Of a stretch of 64,000 nt of DNA, positions 41,378 to 50,750 are shown piece by piece. Position numbers and translations under genes: made by a program. The notes beneath the pieces were generated by a model, which was not told the origin of the DNA, ran no database searches, and worked only from the letters and a program-made list of their open reading frames with translations. Position 1 is the first letter of the stretch; each line of letters opens with the position of its first letter. The stretch comes from Pseudarthrobacter oxydans (GTDB taxonomy: Bacteria; Actinomycetota; Actinomycetes; Actinomycetales; Micrococcaceae), in NCBI RefSeq assembly GCF_030812335.1, contig NZ_JAUSSN010000011.1:121618-185617 (forward strand). Direction: 5' to 3'.

Positions 41378-44005
41378 GTGCCGAACCAGAACCTGCGCCG
41401 CGATGAAGCCGCAACCCGCTCTGCCCTGATCACCACCCACAGCTACGACGTCTCCCTGGAGGTCCGGCAGGCCGCCGATCCGGACGTCGCCGGCTACCCG
41501 AGCCGCAGCGTGATCACCTTCTCCGCGGGCGAACCCGGTGCCTCGACGTTCCTGGACTTCATCAGCAGCGAGGTGCACAGCGTCTTGCTCAACGGCAAGG
41601 AACTCGCGGTCGCCGACGTCGTGGACGGCTCCCGGATCCGGCTCGACAACCTGCAGGCGGACAACCAGGTCACCGTCACGGGCACCGCGCTGTACAGCAC
41701 CTCCGGCGAGGGCATGCACCGCTTCTTCGACCCGGCCGACGGCCAGTGCTACCTCTACACCCAGTACGAGCCCGCCGACGCCCGCCGGGTTTTCGCCAAC
41801 TTCGAACAGCCCGACCTCAAGGCCGAATTCACCTTCCACGTCACGGCACCCTCGGCGTGGCAGGTGGCCTCGAACGGCATCGAAACGCAGCGCACGCCCC
41901 TGACCAGCGACCCGGACACGAGCCGCTGGGACTTCGCCCCGACGAAGGCGATGTCCACGTACATCACCACGGTGCTGGCCGGCCCGTACTTCAAGGCCGA
42001 GGACTCCTGGAGCAGGGAACTCGACGACGGCACCCGGCTGGACGTGCCGCTGGCCCTCTACTGCCGCGCCTCGATGGCGCCGTCCTTCGACCCCGAGGTC
42101 CTCTTTACCCTCACCAGGAACGGCCTGGACTTCTTCAACGAGCTCTTCGAGTTCCCGTACCCGTGGGGGAAGTACGACCAGGCCTTCGTGCCCGAATACA
42201 ACCTCGGCGCCATGGAAAACCCCGGGCTGGTGACCTTCACGGAAAGCTACGTCTTCACCTCCCGGGCCGCCGATTCGCAGTACCAGGCCCGCGCCAACAC
42301 CCTGCTGCACGAGATGGCGCATATGTGGTTCGGCGACCTCGTCACGATGCAGTGGTGGGACGATCTGTGGCTCAAGGAGTCCTTCGCGGACTACATGGGA
42401 ACCCTCGGCGTGGACCGCACCACGGACTGGGCCACGGCCTGGGTGAACTTCGCCAACAACCGAAAGGCCTGGGCCTACGTCCAGGACCAGCTGCCGACCA
42501 CCCACCCGATCGTCGCCGACATCCCGGATCTGGAGGCTGCCAAGCAGAACTTTGACGGCATCACCTACGCCAAGGGCGCCTCGGTCCTCAAGCAGCTGGT
42601 CGCCTACGTGGGATTCGAGGCCTTCGTGGCCGGCTCGCGCCAGTACTTCAAGGACCACGCCTACGGCAACACCACCCTGGCGGAGCTGCTGGCCGCGCTC
42701 AGCGCCGCCTCCGGCCGGGACCTCGCGGACTGGGCCCGCCAGTGGCTGCAGACCTCCGGCATCTCCACCCTCACCAGCGAGATCGAGGAGCACGGCGGCG
42801 TCCTCGGCACAATCACGATCATCCAGGACGCCGCGGACCCGACGACGGGCCGGCAGGAGCCGCGGCCGCACCGGCTGCGGATCGGCCTGTATGGGACGGA
42901 CGACGCCGGCGCCCTGGTCCGTACCGACAGTGTCGAGACCGACGTCACCGGGGCCCGGACCGAGGTGACGGCCCTGTCCGGGAAGCCGCGGCCGGCCCTG
43001 CTGCTGGTCAACGACGCAGATCTCAGCTACGCCAAGGTCCGGCTGGACCCGCACTCCGAAGCCACCGTCCGGGCGTCCCTGGGCGCGCTCGGTGATCCGA
43101 TGGCCCGGGCCCTGTGCTGGACCGCCCTCTGGGACTCGGCCCGGGACGCCGTCACCCCGTCGTCCCTGTACGTGGACGCCGTCAAGCGCTTCGGGCCCGC
43201 GGAAACCGGCATCGGCGTGCTGCTCACTGTCCTGGGCAACGCGGCCACGGCGATCGAACGCTACGTCCCCGCGGCCGACCGGTCCGCCGTCCGCCACGGC
43301 TTCCTGTCCCTCGCCGCAGACGAGCTCCAGCGCGCCGCCCCGGGTTCCGACCACCAGCTGGCGTGGGCGCGCACGGTCGCCGCCGCCAGCCGCTATGACG
43401 GCAGCCGGCTGGACCTGGTCCGCGGCGTCCTGACCGGCAGCACGGTCCTTGAGGGCCTGGCCGTGGATGCGGAGCTGCGCTGGAACTTCTGGCACGCCCT
43501 GGCAGCCAACGGGGAGGCCACCGGGGCGCAGCTCGACGGGGAGCTGGCCCGCGACAACACCGCCGCCGGAAAATCCGGACACGCCACCGCCCTCGCGGCC
43601 CGCCCCGAGCCTGCCGTCAAGGAGGCGGCCTGGACAGAAGCGGTGCACGGCACCGCGCTCTCCAACCAGCTGCTCAGCGCGACCATCGCCGGGTTCAACA
43701 CCGGCCCGGCAGCGCTGCTGCGCGGCTTCATTGACCGGTACTTCGAGTGCCTGGAGGACGTCTGGGCCGGGCGCAGCATCGAAATCGCCAGCCGGATTGT
43801 CCGCGGGCTCTACCCGGCCGGGCAGGACCTGGACGGCGGCACTCCGGACACGCACCCGGTCATCGTCCGGACGGATAACTGGCTGGCCGACCACCCGGAC
43901 GCCCCGCGGGCGCTGCGCCGCATCATCATCGAACAGCGCAGCCACCTGCACCGGGCCCTCACGGCGCAGACCCTGGCCGCGAACCCCCCATCGGCTGCTC
44001 CGTAA
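41378..44005 (+). CDS. pepN: Aminopeptidase N (M1 zinc metallopeptidase)
   Basis: 875 aa, the usual length of actinobacterial PepN. Seen: the substrate motif GAMENPGLVTF, the zinc-binding HEMAHMWFGDLV followed by the distant Glu in LWLKESFADYMG, and the C-terminal helical ERAP-like domain with LARDNTAAGKSGHATALAARP. A cytosolic enzyme trimming N-terminal residues from peptides. The GTG at 41378 gives MPNQNLRRDEA. Its stop codon lies inside a 48-bp inverted-repeat element. Confidence 0.95.
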   Translation: MPNQNLRRDEAATRSALITTHSYDVSLEVRQAADPDVAGYPSRSVITFSAGEPGASTFLDFISSEVHSVLLNGKELAVADVVDGSRIRLDNLQADNQVTVTGTALYSTSGEGMHRFFDPADGQCYLYTQYEPADARRVFANFEQPDLKAEFTFHVTAPSAWQVASNGIETQRTPLTSDPDTSRWDFAPTKAMSTYITTVLAGPYFKAEDSWSRELDDGTRLDVPLALYCRASMAPSFDPEVLFTLTRNGLDFFNELFEFPYPWGKYDQAFVPEYNLGAMENPGLVTFTESYVFTSRAADSQYQARANTLLHEMAHMWFGDLVTMQWWDDLWLKESFADYMGTLGVDRTTDWATAWVNFANNRKAWAYVQDQLPTTHPIVADIPDLEAAKQNFDGITYAKGASVLKQLVAYVGFEAFVAGSRQYFKDHAYGNTTLAELLAALSAASGRDLADWARQWLQTSGISTLTSEIEEHGGVLGTITIIQDAADPTTGRQEPRPHRLRIGLYGTDDAGALVRTDSVETDVTGARTEVTALSGKPRPALLLVNDADLSYAKVRLDPHSEATVRASLGALGDPMARALCWTALWDSARDAVTPSSLYVDAVKRFGPAETGIGVLLTVLGNAATAIERYVPAADRSAVRHGFLSLAADELQRAAPGSDHQLAWARTVAAASRYDGSRLDLVRGVLTGSTVLEGLAVDAELRWNFWHALAANGEATGAQLDGELARDNTAAGKSGHATALAARPEPAVKEAAWTEAVHGTALSNQLLSATIAGFNTGPAALLRGFIDRYFECLEDVWAGRSIEIASRIVRGLYPAGQDLDGGTPDTHPVIVRTDNWLADHPDAPRALRRIIIEQRSHLHRALTAQTLAANPPSAAP

Positions 44006-44043
44006 CCGCCCTTTTGGGGGTCCTAAACGGCCGTTACGGAGCA
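43996..44043. repeat. 48-bp inverted-repeat element, copy 1
   Basis: 15-bp arms (TGCTCCGTAACCGCC / GGCCGTTACGGAGCA, one mismatch) flank 18 bp. The left arm contains the stop codon of pepN. A second copy with the same arm and spacer lengths is at 63825. Probable REP-like element that may also end transcription. Confidence 0.85.
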
Positions 44044-44063
44044 ATCGACGGGGCGGTGGGGGC

Positions 44064-45176
44064 TTAGGGGACGCGGTGCAGCCACTCCGGCGTGCCGAAC
44101 TTGGCGTCGACCCGGTGCTGCGCGGCGGCGAGCTCGGTCTCGGTGAGCTCCGAGGGGGTCGCGGCGTAGCGTTCGGCGAAGACCTCCATCATGGCCGCGA
44201 CGATCTCGGTGCGGGCCAGTCCGGTCTGGCGCCGGAGCGGGTCCACCCGCTTCTTCGCGCTCCGAGTGCCCTTGTCGGAGAGCTTTTCCTTGCCGATCCG
44301 CAGGACCTCGACCATCTTGTCCGCGTCGATGTCGTAGCTCATGGTGACGTGGTGCAGCATGCCGCCGTTGGCGAGCCGCTTCTGCGCGGCGCCGCCGATC
44401 TTCCCGTGTTCGGTAGCGATGTCATTGAGCGGGACGTAGAAGGCGCTGATCCCCATCTTCTCAAGGGCCGCCATCACCCACGCGTCCAGGAAGCCGTACG
44501 AGTCGGCGAAGCTGATGCCGTCCACCAGCGTCTGCGGCAGGTACAGCGAGTAGGTGATGCAGTTGCCCGCCTCCATGAACATCGCTCCCCCGCCGCTGAT
44601 CCGGCGGACCACGCTGATGCCGTGGCGTTCGACGCCGGCGGGGTCCAGTTCGTTGCGGACGGACTGGAAGCTGCCGATCACTACGGACGGTTCCTCCCAG
44701 TCCCAGAACCGCAGCGTCGGGTTGCGGCGCCCGGCGCCGACCTCTTCGGCCAGGACCTCGTCCAGTGCGACGTTGACGTGGGTGGGCAGCACGGACGGGG
44801 CGATGATGTTCCAGTGGTGGTCCGCCCAGCCGGTGGCCTTCGCGAGGGCGCGGCGGACGGTGACGGCCACGGCGTCGGCGGAAAAGCCGAACAGCACGGC
44901 CCCGGCCGGCAGGGCCGCAGCCACCGCGGCGGAGATGTCCCCGGCCCCGGCATCCGCCGGGAGGCCGGTGAGCGCCCGGTTGATCTCCAGCAGCGCCTCG
45001 TCCGGTTCCAGGAAGAAGTCCCCGCTGAGCGAGACGTTGGTGAGGACGCCGTCGGCGACGTCGAAATCGGCCACCACGAGTTTGCCGCCGGGAACCTTGT
45101 ACTCCCCGTGGCGGCGGGCCCCGCCGTCAGTGCTGCTGGAACCACTGGAACCGGGAACCGGGTGTTGAGTTGTCAT
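44064..45176 (-). CDS. Lipoate-protein ligase family, domains in swapped order
   Basis: 370 aa. Residues about 20-115 (HGEYKVPGGKLVVADFDVADG... LEPDEALLEINRAL) resemble the accessory domain that is C-terminal in E. coli LplA. The catalytic biotin/lipoate ligase domain follows (WNIIAPSVLPTHVNVALDEVL, FWDWEEPSVVIGSFQ, VVRRISGGGAMF). So the accessory domain is N-terminal here. It would attach or transfer lipoate to dehydrogenase E2 subunits. Start at an ATG without a clear ribosome site. It is divergent from none and ends next to the repeat element. Confidence 0.82.
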   Translation of the reverse strand: MTTQHPVPGSSGSSSTDGGARRHGEYKVPGGKLVVADFDVADGVLTNVSLSGDFFLEPDEALLEINRALTGLPADAGAGDISAAVAAALPAGAVLFGFSADAVAVTVRRALAKATGWADHHWNIIAPSVLPTHVNVALDEVLAEEVGAGRRNPTLRFWDWEEPSVVIGSFQSVRNELDPAGVERHGISVVRRISGGGAMFMEAGNCITYSLYLPQTLVDGISFADSYGFLDAWVMAALEKMGISAFYVPLNDIATEHGKIGGAAQKRLANGGMLHHVTMSYDIDADKMVEVLRIGKEKLSDKGTRSAKKRVDPLRRQTGLARTEIVAAMMEVFAERYAATPSELTETELAAAQHRVDAKFGTPEWLHRVP

Positions 45177-45214
45177 GGCGTTAATCCTGCCACGCGCATC
45201 GGCGACGGACGCAA

Positions 45215-45244
45215 AAAGCCCGCACCGTCACCGGTGCGGGCTTT
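45215..45244 (-). terminator. Terminator of rpmE2
   Basis: A 13-bp stem AAAGCCCGCACCG / CGGTGCGGGCTTT with a 4-nt loop; on the minus strand it is followed by TTTTTG. It lies 25 nt after the rpmE2 stop and just before the lipoate ligase start. Confidence 0.85.
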
Positions 45245-45268
45245 CCAAAAGACCTTGGGGAGAAGTAG

Positions 45269-45526
45269 TTACTTCTTGCCGCCGAAGCCCTTGAAGCGAG
45301 CGTTGAAGCGCTCGACGCGGCCTGCAGAGTCCATGATGCGCTGCTTGCCCGTGTAGAACGGGTGGGACTCGGAGGAGATTTCGACGTCGATAACCGGGTA
45401 GGTGTTTCCGTCTTCCCACTCGATGGTCTTCTTGGAAGACACGGTGGACTTGGTCAGGAACTTGACGCCGGAAGCCAGGTCGTTGAAAACAACAGCTTCG
45501 TACTTCGGGTGAGTATTAGTCTTCAT
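45269..45526 (-). CDS. rpmE2: 50S ribosomal protein L31 type B
   Basis: 85 aa. MKTNTHPKYEAVVFNDLASGVKFLTKST matches the type B form of L31. It lacks the CxxC zinc pair of type A, so it is the zinc-independent paralogue often induced on zinc limitation by Zur. A palindromic Zur-like site is not obvious in the 110 bp upstream. AAGG precedes the ATG; a good terminator follows. Confidence 0.95.
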   Translation of the reverse strand: MKTNTHPKYEAVVFNDLASGVKFLTKSTVSSKKTIEWEDGNTYPVIDVEISSESHPFYTGKQRIMDSAGRVERFNARFKGFGGKK

Positions 45527-45701
45527 AATTGGACCTTCGTTCGCACAACTGGATTTTGCCAGTTGCCAGGTATGAATGGGATGGCCAGCGGAATGCACCG
45601 GACGGCCAGCTATCAATGATAGCGGAAAGTTGGCGCCTTCGCCGCCTGACCAGGGCCACTGACCAGCAGCGCTGGTCCCTGCAGCTGTTCAATGGGGCGG
45701 T

Positions 45702-46511
45702 TCAGTCCCTCGGACGCAGCTCCCAGAAGGCGACGGCGGACGCCGCCGCGACGTTGAGGGAGTCAACGCCCGCGCGCATCGGGATCTTCACGGCGAGGTC
45801 GACGGCGGCGAGGGTGTCCGCGCTCATCCCGGCACCCTCGGTTCCCAGCACCAGCGCGAGTTTCTCCGGCCGGCGCGCCGCCAGCGCGTCAAGGTCCACG
45901 GCGTCGCCCGTGAGCTCCAGGGCGGCCACGGTGAAGCCCTGGCCGCGGAGCGCCTGCAGGTCCCCCGGCCAGTCCGCCAGCCGGGCCCAGGGCACCTGGA
46001 ACACCGTCCCCATGCTGACCCGGACGCTGCGGCGGTACAGCGGGTCCCCGCAGCGCGGCGAGACGAGGACGGCGTCGATGCCCAGGGCCGCGGCGGAGCG
46101 GAAGATCGCGCCGACGTTGGTGTGGTCCACGATGTCCTCCAGCACGGCAATCCGGCGGGCGCCGGCCAGCAGCTCCGGCAGCGGCACGGGCTCCGGGCGC
46201 TGCATGGCCGCCATCGCGCCGCGGTGCAGGTGGAAGCCGGTGATCTCCTCGAGGAGCGCGGCGGAACCGATGTACACGGGAACGTCCGGGTACTGCGCAA
46301 AGATGTCCGAGAGGTCCGCGAGCCATTTCTCGGCGAGGAAGAAGGACCGTGGCGTGTGGCCGGCCGCGAGGGCCCGGCGGAGCACCCGGGAGGACTCGGC
46401 GATGTACATGCCCTCGGCGGGTTCCCGGAGCTTGCGCAGGTGCACGTCCGTCAGCTGCGTGTAGTCCGCGACCCGGGGGTCAGCGGCGGATTCAAGGCGG
46501 TGGAAGGTCAC
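45702..46511 (-). CDS. TrmH/SpoU-family RNA 2'-O-methyltransferase
   Basis: 269 aa. The N-terminal RNA-binding part (LTDVHLRKLREPAEGMYIAESSRVLRRAL) precedes the knotted SPOUT domain: motif 1 VLEDIVDHTNVGAIFRSAAALGI, motif 2 LVLGTEGAGMS and motif 3 IPMRAGVDSLNVAAASAVAFWEL. It methylates rRNA or tRNA using SAM. The GTG at 46511 is chosen; ribosome site not obvious. It lies 45 nt downstream of the TauE gene on the same strand. Confidence 0.85.
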   Translation of the reverse strand: MTFHRLESAADPRVADYTQLTDVHLRKLREPAEGMYIAESSRVLRRALAAGHTPRSFFLAEKWLADLSDIFAQYPDVPVYIGSAALLEEITGFHLHRGAMAAMQRPEPVPLPELLAGARRIAVLEDIVDHTNVGAIFRSAAALGIDAVLVSPRCGDPLYRRSVRVSMGTVFQVPWARLADWPGDLQALRGQGFTVAALELTGDAVDLDALAARRPEKLALVLGTEGAGMSADTLAAVDLAVKIPMRAGVDSLNVAAASAVAFWELRPRD

Positions 46512-46555
46512 AGGCGGGTCATTTCAGCGGGAGCGTGTGCGGTCACAGGATCGGG

Positions 46556-47341
46556 TTACTTGAACAGGTTGGCGATCATGAACCCCAGCGCGACGAGGCC
46601 CAGGACGAAGATGACACCGCGCAGCACCACCGGGGACAGCCGGCGGCCCACCTTGGAGCCGATCACGCCGCCGATCAGTGAGCTCACGGCGATCAGGCCC
46701 ACGACGGTCCAGTCGATCCGGCCGGAGGCGAACAGCAGGTAGGAGACCGCCGCCACCATGTTGACGGCAAGGACCAGGAAGTTCTTCATGGCGTTGGCGT
46801 TCTGGATGGTCCCGGTCATGAAGATGCCCAGGATCCCGACCAGCAGGATGCCCTGCGCCGCGACGAAGTAGCCGCCGTAGACGCCCGCGAGGTACACGAG
46901 GGCCACCAGGACGACGCCGTGGCGGCGGTCCCGGATGGCGTGTTCGGGGTTTTGCTCGCGGTCCCGGACCCACTGCTGCAGCCGGGGCTGGAAGGCGACC
47001 ATCAGCAGCGCCAGCACGATCAGGACGGGGGCGGCGTAGTGGAAGACCTTCTCGGGCAGGTGCAGCAGCAGGTAGGCGCCGGAGATGCCGCCCAGCACCG
47101 AGGCGGGCAGCAGCTTAAGCAGTTGCCTGCCGCGACCCGACAGTTCCTTGCGGTAGCCCCAGGCGCCGGCGGCGCTCCCGGCCACCAGGCCCATCGCGTT
47201 GCTGATGGATGCCGTGACCGGTGCGTAGCCGAGGGCGATCAGCACCGGGAAGGTCACCAGGGTGCCGGAACCAACCACACTGTTGATGGTGCCGGCCCAG
47301 AGCCCGGCGAAGAAAATGAGGACACTATTGAGGAACTCCAC
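46556..47341 (-). CDS. TauE/SafE-family sulfite/organosulfur permease
   Basis: 261 aa with eight membrane helices. FFAGLWAGTINSVVGSGTLVTFPVLIALG and GVYGGYFVAAQGILLVGILGI are the paired repeats of the family. Substrate not identifiable; relatives export sulfite or sulfoacetate. GTG start at 47341. It lies 18 nt after the ABC ATPase stop, so the two may be co-transcribed. Confidence 0.82.
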   Translation of the reverse strand: MEFLNSVLIFFAGLWAGTINSVVGSGTLVTFPVLIALGYAPVTASISNAMGLVAGSAAGAWGYRKELSGRGRQLLKLLPASVLGGISGAYLLLHLPEKVFHYAAPVLIVLALLMVAFQPRLQQWVRDREQNPEHAIRDRRHGVVLVALVYLAGVYGGYFVAAQGILLVGILGIFMTGTIQNANAMKNFLVLAVNMVAAVSYLLFASGRIDWTVVGLIAVSSLIGGVIGSKVGRRLSPVVLRGVIFVLGLVALGFMIANLFK

Positions 47342-47359
47342 GCGCGGTCAGCGGCCCGG

Positions 47360-48145
47360 TCAGCGGCGCGCGGTGGCCGTGTACCGGCCGGCGGCAACGC
47401 TGACGTCCAGCGGCAGCCCGAACGTGCGGCTCAGATTCTCGGCCGTGAGGACGCCTTCGATCGGGCCCTGGGCGACCACGCCGCCGTCGCGCAGCAGCAT
47501 GGCGTGGGTGAAGCCCGGCGGGACCTCTTCGAGGTGGTGCGTGACCAGGACGATGGCCGGGGCCGCCTCGTCGCGGGCGAGTTCACTGAGCCGGTGCACG
47601 AGGTCCTCGCGGCCGGCCAGGTCGAGTCCGGCGGCGGGTTCGTCCAGGAGCAGGAGCTCGGGATCGGTCATCAGGGCCCGGGCGATCTGAACGCGTTTGC
47701 GCTCCCCCTCGGACAGCGACGCGAACGGCCGGTTCAGCAGCGGCCCCATGCCCCACTCGTTCAGCAGGGCGAAGGCGCGGCGCTCGTCGTCCTTCTCGTA
47801 GCCCTCGCGCCACCGTCCGGTCACACCGTAGGCGGCGGTGACAACGACGTTGAGGACCTTCTCGTGCTCCGGGATCTGGGTGGCCAGTGCGGCCGAGGAC
47901 AGTCCGATCCGGGGCCGGAGTTCGAAGACGTCGACGGCGCCCAGGATCTCCTCGAGGATGCCGGCCATGCCGCTCGTGGGATGGATCCGCGCGGCCGCGA
48001 GCTGAAGCAGAGTGGTCTTGCCGGCGCCGTTGGGGCCCAGAATCACCCAACGCTCGCCTTCCTTGACCTGCCAGTCGACCTTGTCCAGCAGGGTCTTTGC
48101 CCCACGTACAACGCTGACGGCGGCCATTTCAAGAACATCACTCAT
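47360..48145 (-). CDS. ABC transporter ATP-binding protein (stand-alone)
   Basis: 261 aa. Walker A GPNGAGKTTLL, signature LSEGERKRVQIARAL, Walker B LLLLDEPAAGLD and the H-loop VTHHLEEVP are all present. No permease gene is adjacent, so the partner is unknown. The ATG at 48145 has TAGTGT 8 nt upstream; the GTG four codons earlier overlaps that hexamer. It diverges from serB. Confidence 0.87.
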   Translation of the reverse strand: MSDVLEMAAVSVVRGAKTLLDKVDWQVKEGERWVILGPNGAGKTTLLQLAAARIHPTSGMAGILEEILGAVDVFELRPRIGLSSAALATQIPEHEKVLNVVVTAAYGVTGRWREGYEKDDERRAFALLNEWGMGPLLNRPFASLSEGERKRVQIARALMTDPELLLLDEPAAGLDLAGREDLVHRLSELARDEAAPAIVLVTHHLEEVPPGFTHAMLLRDGGVVAQGPIEGVLTAENLSRTFGLPLDVSVAAGRYTATARR

Positions 48146-48153
48146 AGGAGTAG

Positions 48154-48159
48154 ACACTA
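48154..48159 (-). promoter_or_regulatory. -10 hexamer TAGTGT, ABC ATPase gene
   Basis: TAGTGT 8 nt before the ATG at 48145. Confidence 0.45.
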
Positions 48160-48287
48160 GGACAAAACAGCGGACGACTGATAACCGGAACGCCGGGACG
48201 GCGCCGGGCCCGGGCGGCGTGCCGGCCGCCCGGCTGCCGCGGCGTCACCGGAGCGCAACGAATTCGGGCCCGCATCGGCGTGATCGC

Positions 48288-48293
48288 TAGGAT
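48288..48293 (+). promoter_or_regulatory. -10 hexamer TAGGAT, serB
   Basis: TAGGAT 7 nt before the ATG at 48301. Confidence 0.5.
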
Positions 48294-48300
48294 TGCAGCT

Positions 48301-49209
48301 ATGAACCTGTTCGTGACCGCCGTGAGCTATGCCCCGAAACTGACCCATCCCGAGGTGCAGCGGCTCCGTTCGCTGCTTGCAGCGGCGGGGGTGGCGCTGG
48401 ACGCGGAAACCCGCACCGGAGACGACCGCTTCGAGGCCTACACGGCCGACGGCAGCATGGAGCTGGCCCCCGGCCCGGACCACGGGGTGACGGCGCTGGC
48501 GGAACTGCGCCGGGCCGTGGCGGATCACGGCCCCGCCGGAGTGGACACGGCGATCGTCCCCGCCGCCCTCCGGAGCGCGCAGCGGAAGTTCCTCATCATG
48601 GACGTGGATTCCACCCTGATTCAGCAGGAAGTGATTGAACTCCTCGCCGCCTACGCCGGCAAACGCGAGGAAGTCACCGCCGTCACGGAGGCCGCCATGC
48701 GCGGCGAAATCGACTTCGCCCAGAGCCTGCACGCGAGGGTGGCGGTGCTCGCCGGACTCCCGGCCGCCGTCGTCGAGGCTGTCCGTGCCGAGGTGAAACT
48801 GAGCCTCGGTGCGGCGGAGCTCGTGGCCGCCTTCCACGCCGCAGGCCATGTGGTGGCGGTGATCTCCGGCGGCTTCAACCAGATCCTGCAGCCGATCGCG
48901 GAGGGCCTCGGACTGGACTACTGGGTTGCCAACGAACTTGAAATCGTCGACGGCGCGCTGACCGGAAAGGTCAGCGGTGCGGTGATTGACCGGGCCGCGA
49001 AGGAAAAGTACCTGCGGGAATGGGCCGCCCGGGAAGGCATCCCGATGGAGCACACGATTGCCGTGGGCGACGGCGCCAACGACCTGGACATGCTGGGCGC
49101 TGCGGGGATCGGCGTGGCGTTCAACGCCCAACCGGCCGTCCGTGCGGCCGCGGATGCCGCAGTGAACATGCCCTATCTCGACGCCGTGCGGCACATCGCC
49201 GGCGTCTGA
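48301..49209 (+). CDS. serB: Phosphoserine phosphatase
   Basis: 302 aa. An N-terminal ACT-like regulatory part (residues 1-90) precedes the HAD catalytic domain with MDVDSTLIQQEVIELLA (nucleophile Asp), AVISGGFNQILQPIAEGLGLDY and the motif III/IV region AIAVGDGANDLDMLG. It makes L-serine in the final step of the phosphorylated pathway. Leaderless start. A 14-bp stem hairpin follows the stop. Confidence 0.93.
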   Translation: MNLFVTAVSYAPKLTHPEVQRLRSLLAAAGVALDAETRTGDDRFEAYTADGSMELAPGPDHGVTALAELRRAVADHGPAGVDTAIVPAALRSAQRKFLIMDVDSTLIQQEVIELLAAYAGKREEVTAVTEAAMRGEIDFAQSLHARVAVLAGLPAAVVEAVRAEVKLSLGAAELVAAFHAAGHVVAVISGGFNQILQPIAEGLGLDYWVANELEIVDGALTGKVSGAVIDRAAKEKYLREWAAREGIPMEHTIAVGDGANDLDMLGAAGIGVAFNAQPAVRAAADAAVNMPYLDAVRHIAGV

Positions 49210-49236
49210 GGCATTTCCCGGCAACCGGGAACAGCA

Positions 49237-49268
49237 GCGAAGGCCGGGGCGGTTGCCCCGGCCTTCGC
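49237..49268 (+). terminator. Hairpin after serB
   Basis: GCGAAGGCCGGGGC / GCCCCGGCCTTCGC pair perfectly around a 4-nt loop 28 nt after the serB stop. No strong T-run, so it is probably a Rho-assisted terminator. Confidence 0.7.
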
Positions 49269-49359
49269 CTGTCTACTGCGCTATGGCTGCGGTTCTCATT
49301 TCCGCGTGCCCATTTTCCGCGTGCCCTTTTCCGCCTGCCGCGGGTGGCGCGGATGCCTG

Positions 49360-50112
49360 TTAGTTGCTGCTCTTGTCGAAGTAGTCGGATCCGCCGACGT
49401 ACTCGGTGTGGCCGGATTCGACGTCGGCGGTGACCATCTTGGCGACCTCGGCGGCGAACTCCGTGACCGAATACAGCTTCCCGGCCTCGGCGCGGCGGGC
49501 CTCGATGGCGCCCGGGTTTGAGCGGTCCAGCAAGGTGGCCGTGACGGTGCCCTCGATCATGTCGCCGGAGACGACGACGAGGGAGATGCCCTTCTCGGCC
49601 AGGTTCGGGATGAGTTCGCGCAGGGCGTCCTCGCCGGCACGCTTGCTGCGGGCCACGGGCTCGTAGTTCTCCATGGTGGGCACGGTGTTGATGAAGTGCG
49701 CCTGGTGGCTCGTCACGAAGACCACCCGGGAGCCCTCCCGCATCAGCGGCACGGCAGCGTTGAGCATGTTCACCTGCGCGTCCCGGTTGAGCTTGAGCGC
49801 GTAGCCCTCCTCCATGCCGGATTCCATCCCGCCGGAGGCGTTGAGGACCAGGACATCCAGCGAGCCGAAGTTCTCCATCGCGGCGCTGGCCAGGGCCTGG
49901 ACGCCTTCCTGGGTGGTGAGGTCGGCGCCGACGGCGGCGGCACGGCCGCCGGCCGCCGCGATCTCCGCAACAACCTTGTTGGCGCGGGGCGCCTTCTGGC
50001 GGTAGTTCACGACGACGGCGGCACCCTCGGCGGCGAGGATCTTGGCGACTTCAGCGCCGATGCCCCGCGACGATCCGGTCACGATTGCAGTCTTGTTGTC
50101 CAGCAGTCCCAT
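49360..50112 (-). CDS. Short-chain dehydrogenase/reductase
   Basis: 250 aa SDR. Cofactor motif TAIVTGSSRGIGAEVAK, VLNASGGMESGM (a variation on NNAG) and the Ser-centred VVFVTSHQAHF. The usual YxxxK is replaced by a stretch with YEPVARSKRAGEDAL, where Tyr and Lys are still spaced as YEPVARSK, not YxxxK, so catalysis may be non-standard. AAAGGAG precedes the ATG at 50112. Substrate unknown. Confidence 0.75.
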   Translation of the reverse strand: MGLLDNKTAIVTGSSRGIGAEVAKILAAEGAAVVVNYRQKAPRANKVVAEIAAAGGRAAAVGADLTTQEGVQALASAAMENFGSLDVLVLNASGGMESGMEEGYALKLNRDAQVNMLNAAVPLMREGSRVVFVTSHQAHFINTVPTMENYEPVARSKRAGEDALRELIPNLAEKGISLVVVSGDMIEGTVTATLLDRSNPGAIEARRAEAGKLYSVTEFAAEVAKMVTADVESGHTEYVGGSDYFDKSSN

Positions 50113-50318
50113 ACGAGCTCCTTTGTTCCAAACGTCCAAAAACGGTGGGTCTGCAGTCCATCATGCCAGCGGTGCCGGCGTTTTCCCTTGTCCGGGTTCC
50201 ACAAAGAAGCCGCCGCCGGCTAGTTTCGGCCGGCCCGCGGGCGTACGATCGCGGGCATGGAATGTCCCCGCGGTGTGTGCCGGAAGGCCGGGCAGAGGGC
50301 CGGACACCAGGGGACACT

Positions 50319-50696
50319 GTGCCGCGGGGCGTGAGTGAGGAGTCCACACCGGAGCAGGTCTTCAGCGGCTCCCCCCGTGGCCTGGAGCTGTTCCATGCCG
50401 TGGAAAGGCTGCTGGCGGAGCCAGACGCGCCAGCGACCCGGGCGACGAAAAGCCAGGTGGCCTTCCGGGAGAAACGCGGTTTCGCGTACGTGTGGTGGCC
50501 GGGGCGGTACCTTGATTCCGGGGTGCCCGCCGTGCTGTCGATCGCGCTGCCGCGGCGCATCGATTCCGCCAGGTTCAAGGAGATCGCCAACCCGACGCCC
50601 GGGGTTTGGATGCATCACCTGGAGCTGCACGACGAGCGCGAGCTCGACGCCGAGGTTGCCGGCTGGCTGCGGGAGGCCCGTGCGGCGGCGGGCTGA
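50319..50696 (+). CDS. DUF5655-like protein
   Basis: 125 aa if the GTG at 50319 (AGGGGA upstream) is used; a GTG at 50331 is nearly as good and gives MSEESTPEQVF. The core (LFHAVERLLAEPDAPATRATKSQVAFREKRGFAYVWWPGRYL) and WMHHLELHDERELDAEVAGWL fit DUF5655. Function unknown. A 20-bp tandem repeat follows its stop. Confidence 0.65.
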   Translation: MPRGVSEESTPEQVFSGSPRGLELFHAVERLLAEPDAPATRATKSQVAFREKRGFAYVWWPGRYLDSGVPAVLSIALPRRIDSARFKEIANPTPGVWMHHLELHDERELDAEVAGWLREARAAAG

Positions 50697-50750
50697 CGCC
50701 GGCGCCGGGCGGGCTCAGCCCGTGCCGGCGGCCTCAGGCGGTCCGGGGCT

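Noticed and set aside
41366..44044. Long open frame (892 codons) antisense to pepN
   Set aside because: Shadow frame typical of GC-rich coding DNA; pepN on the other strand has all M1 peptidase motifs.
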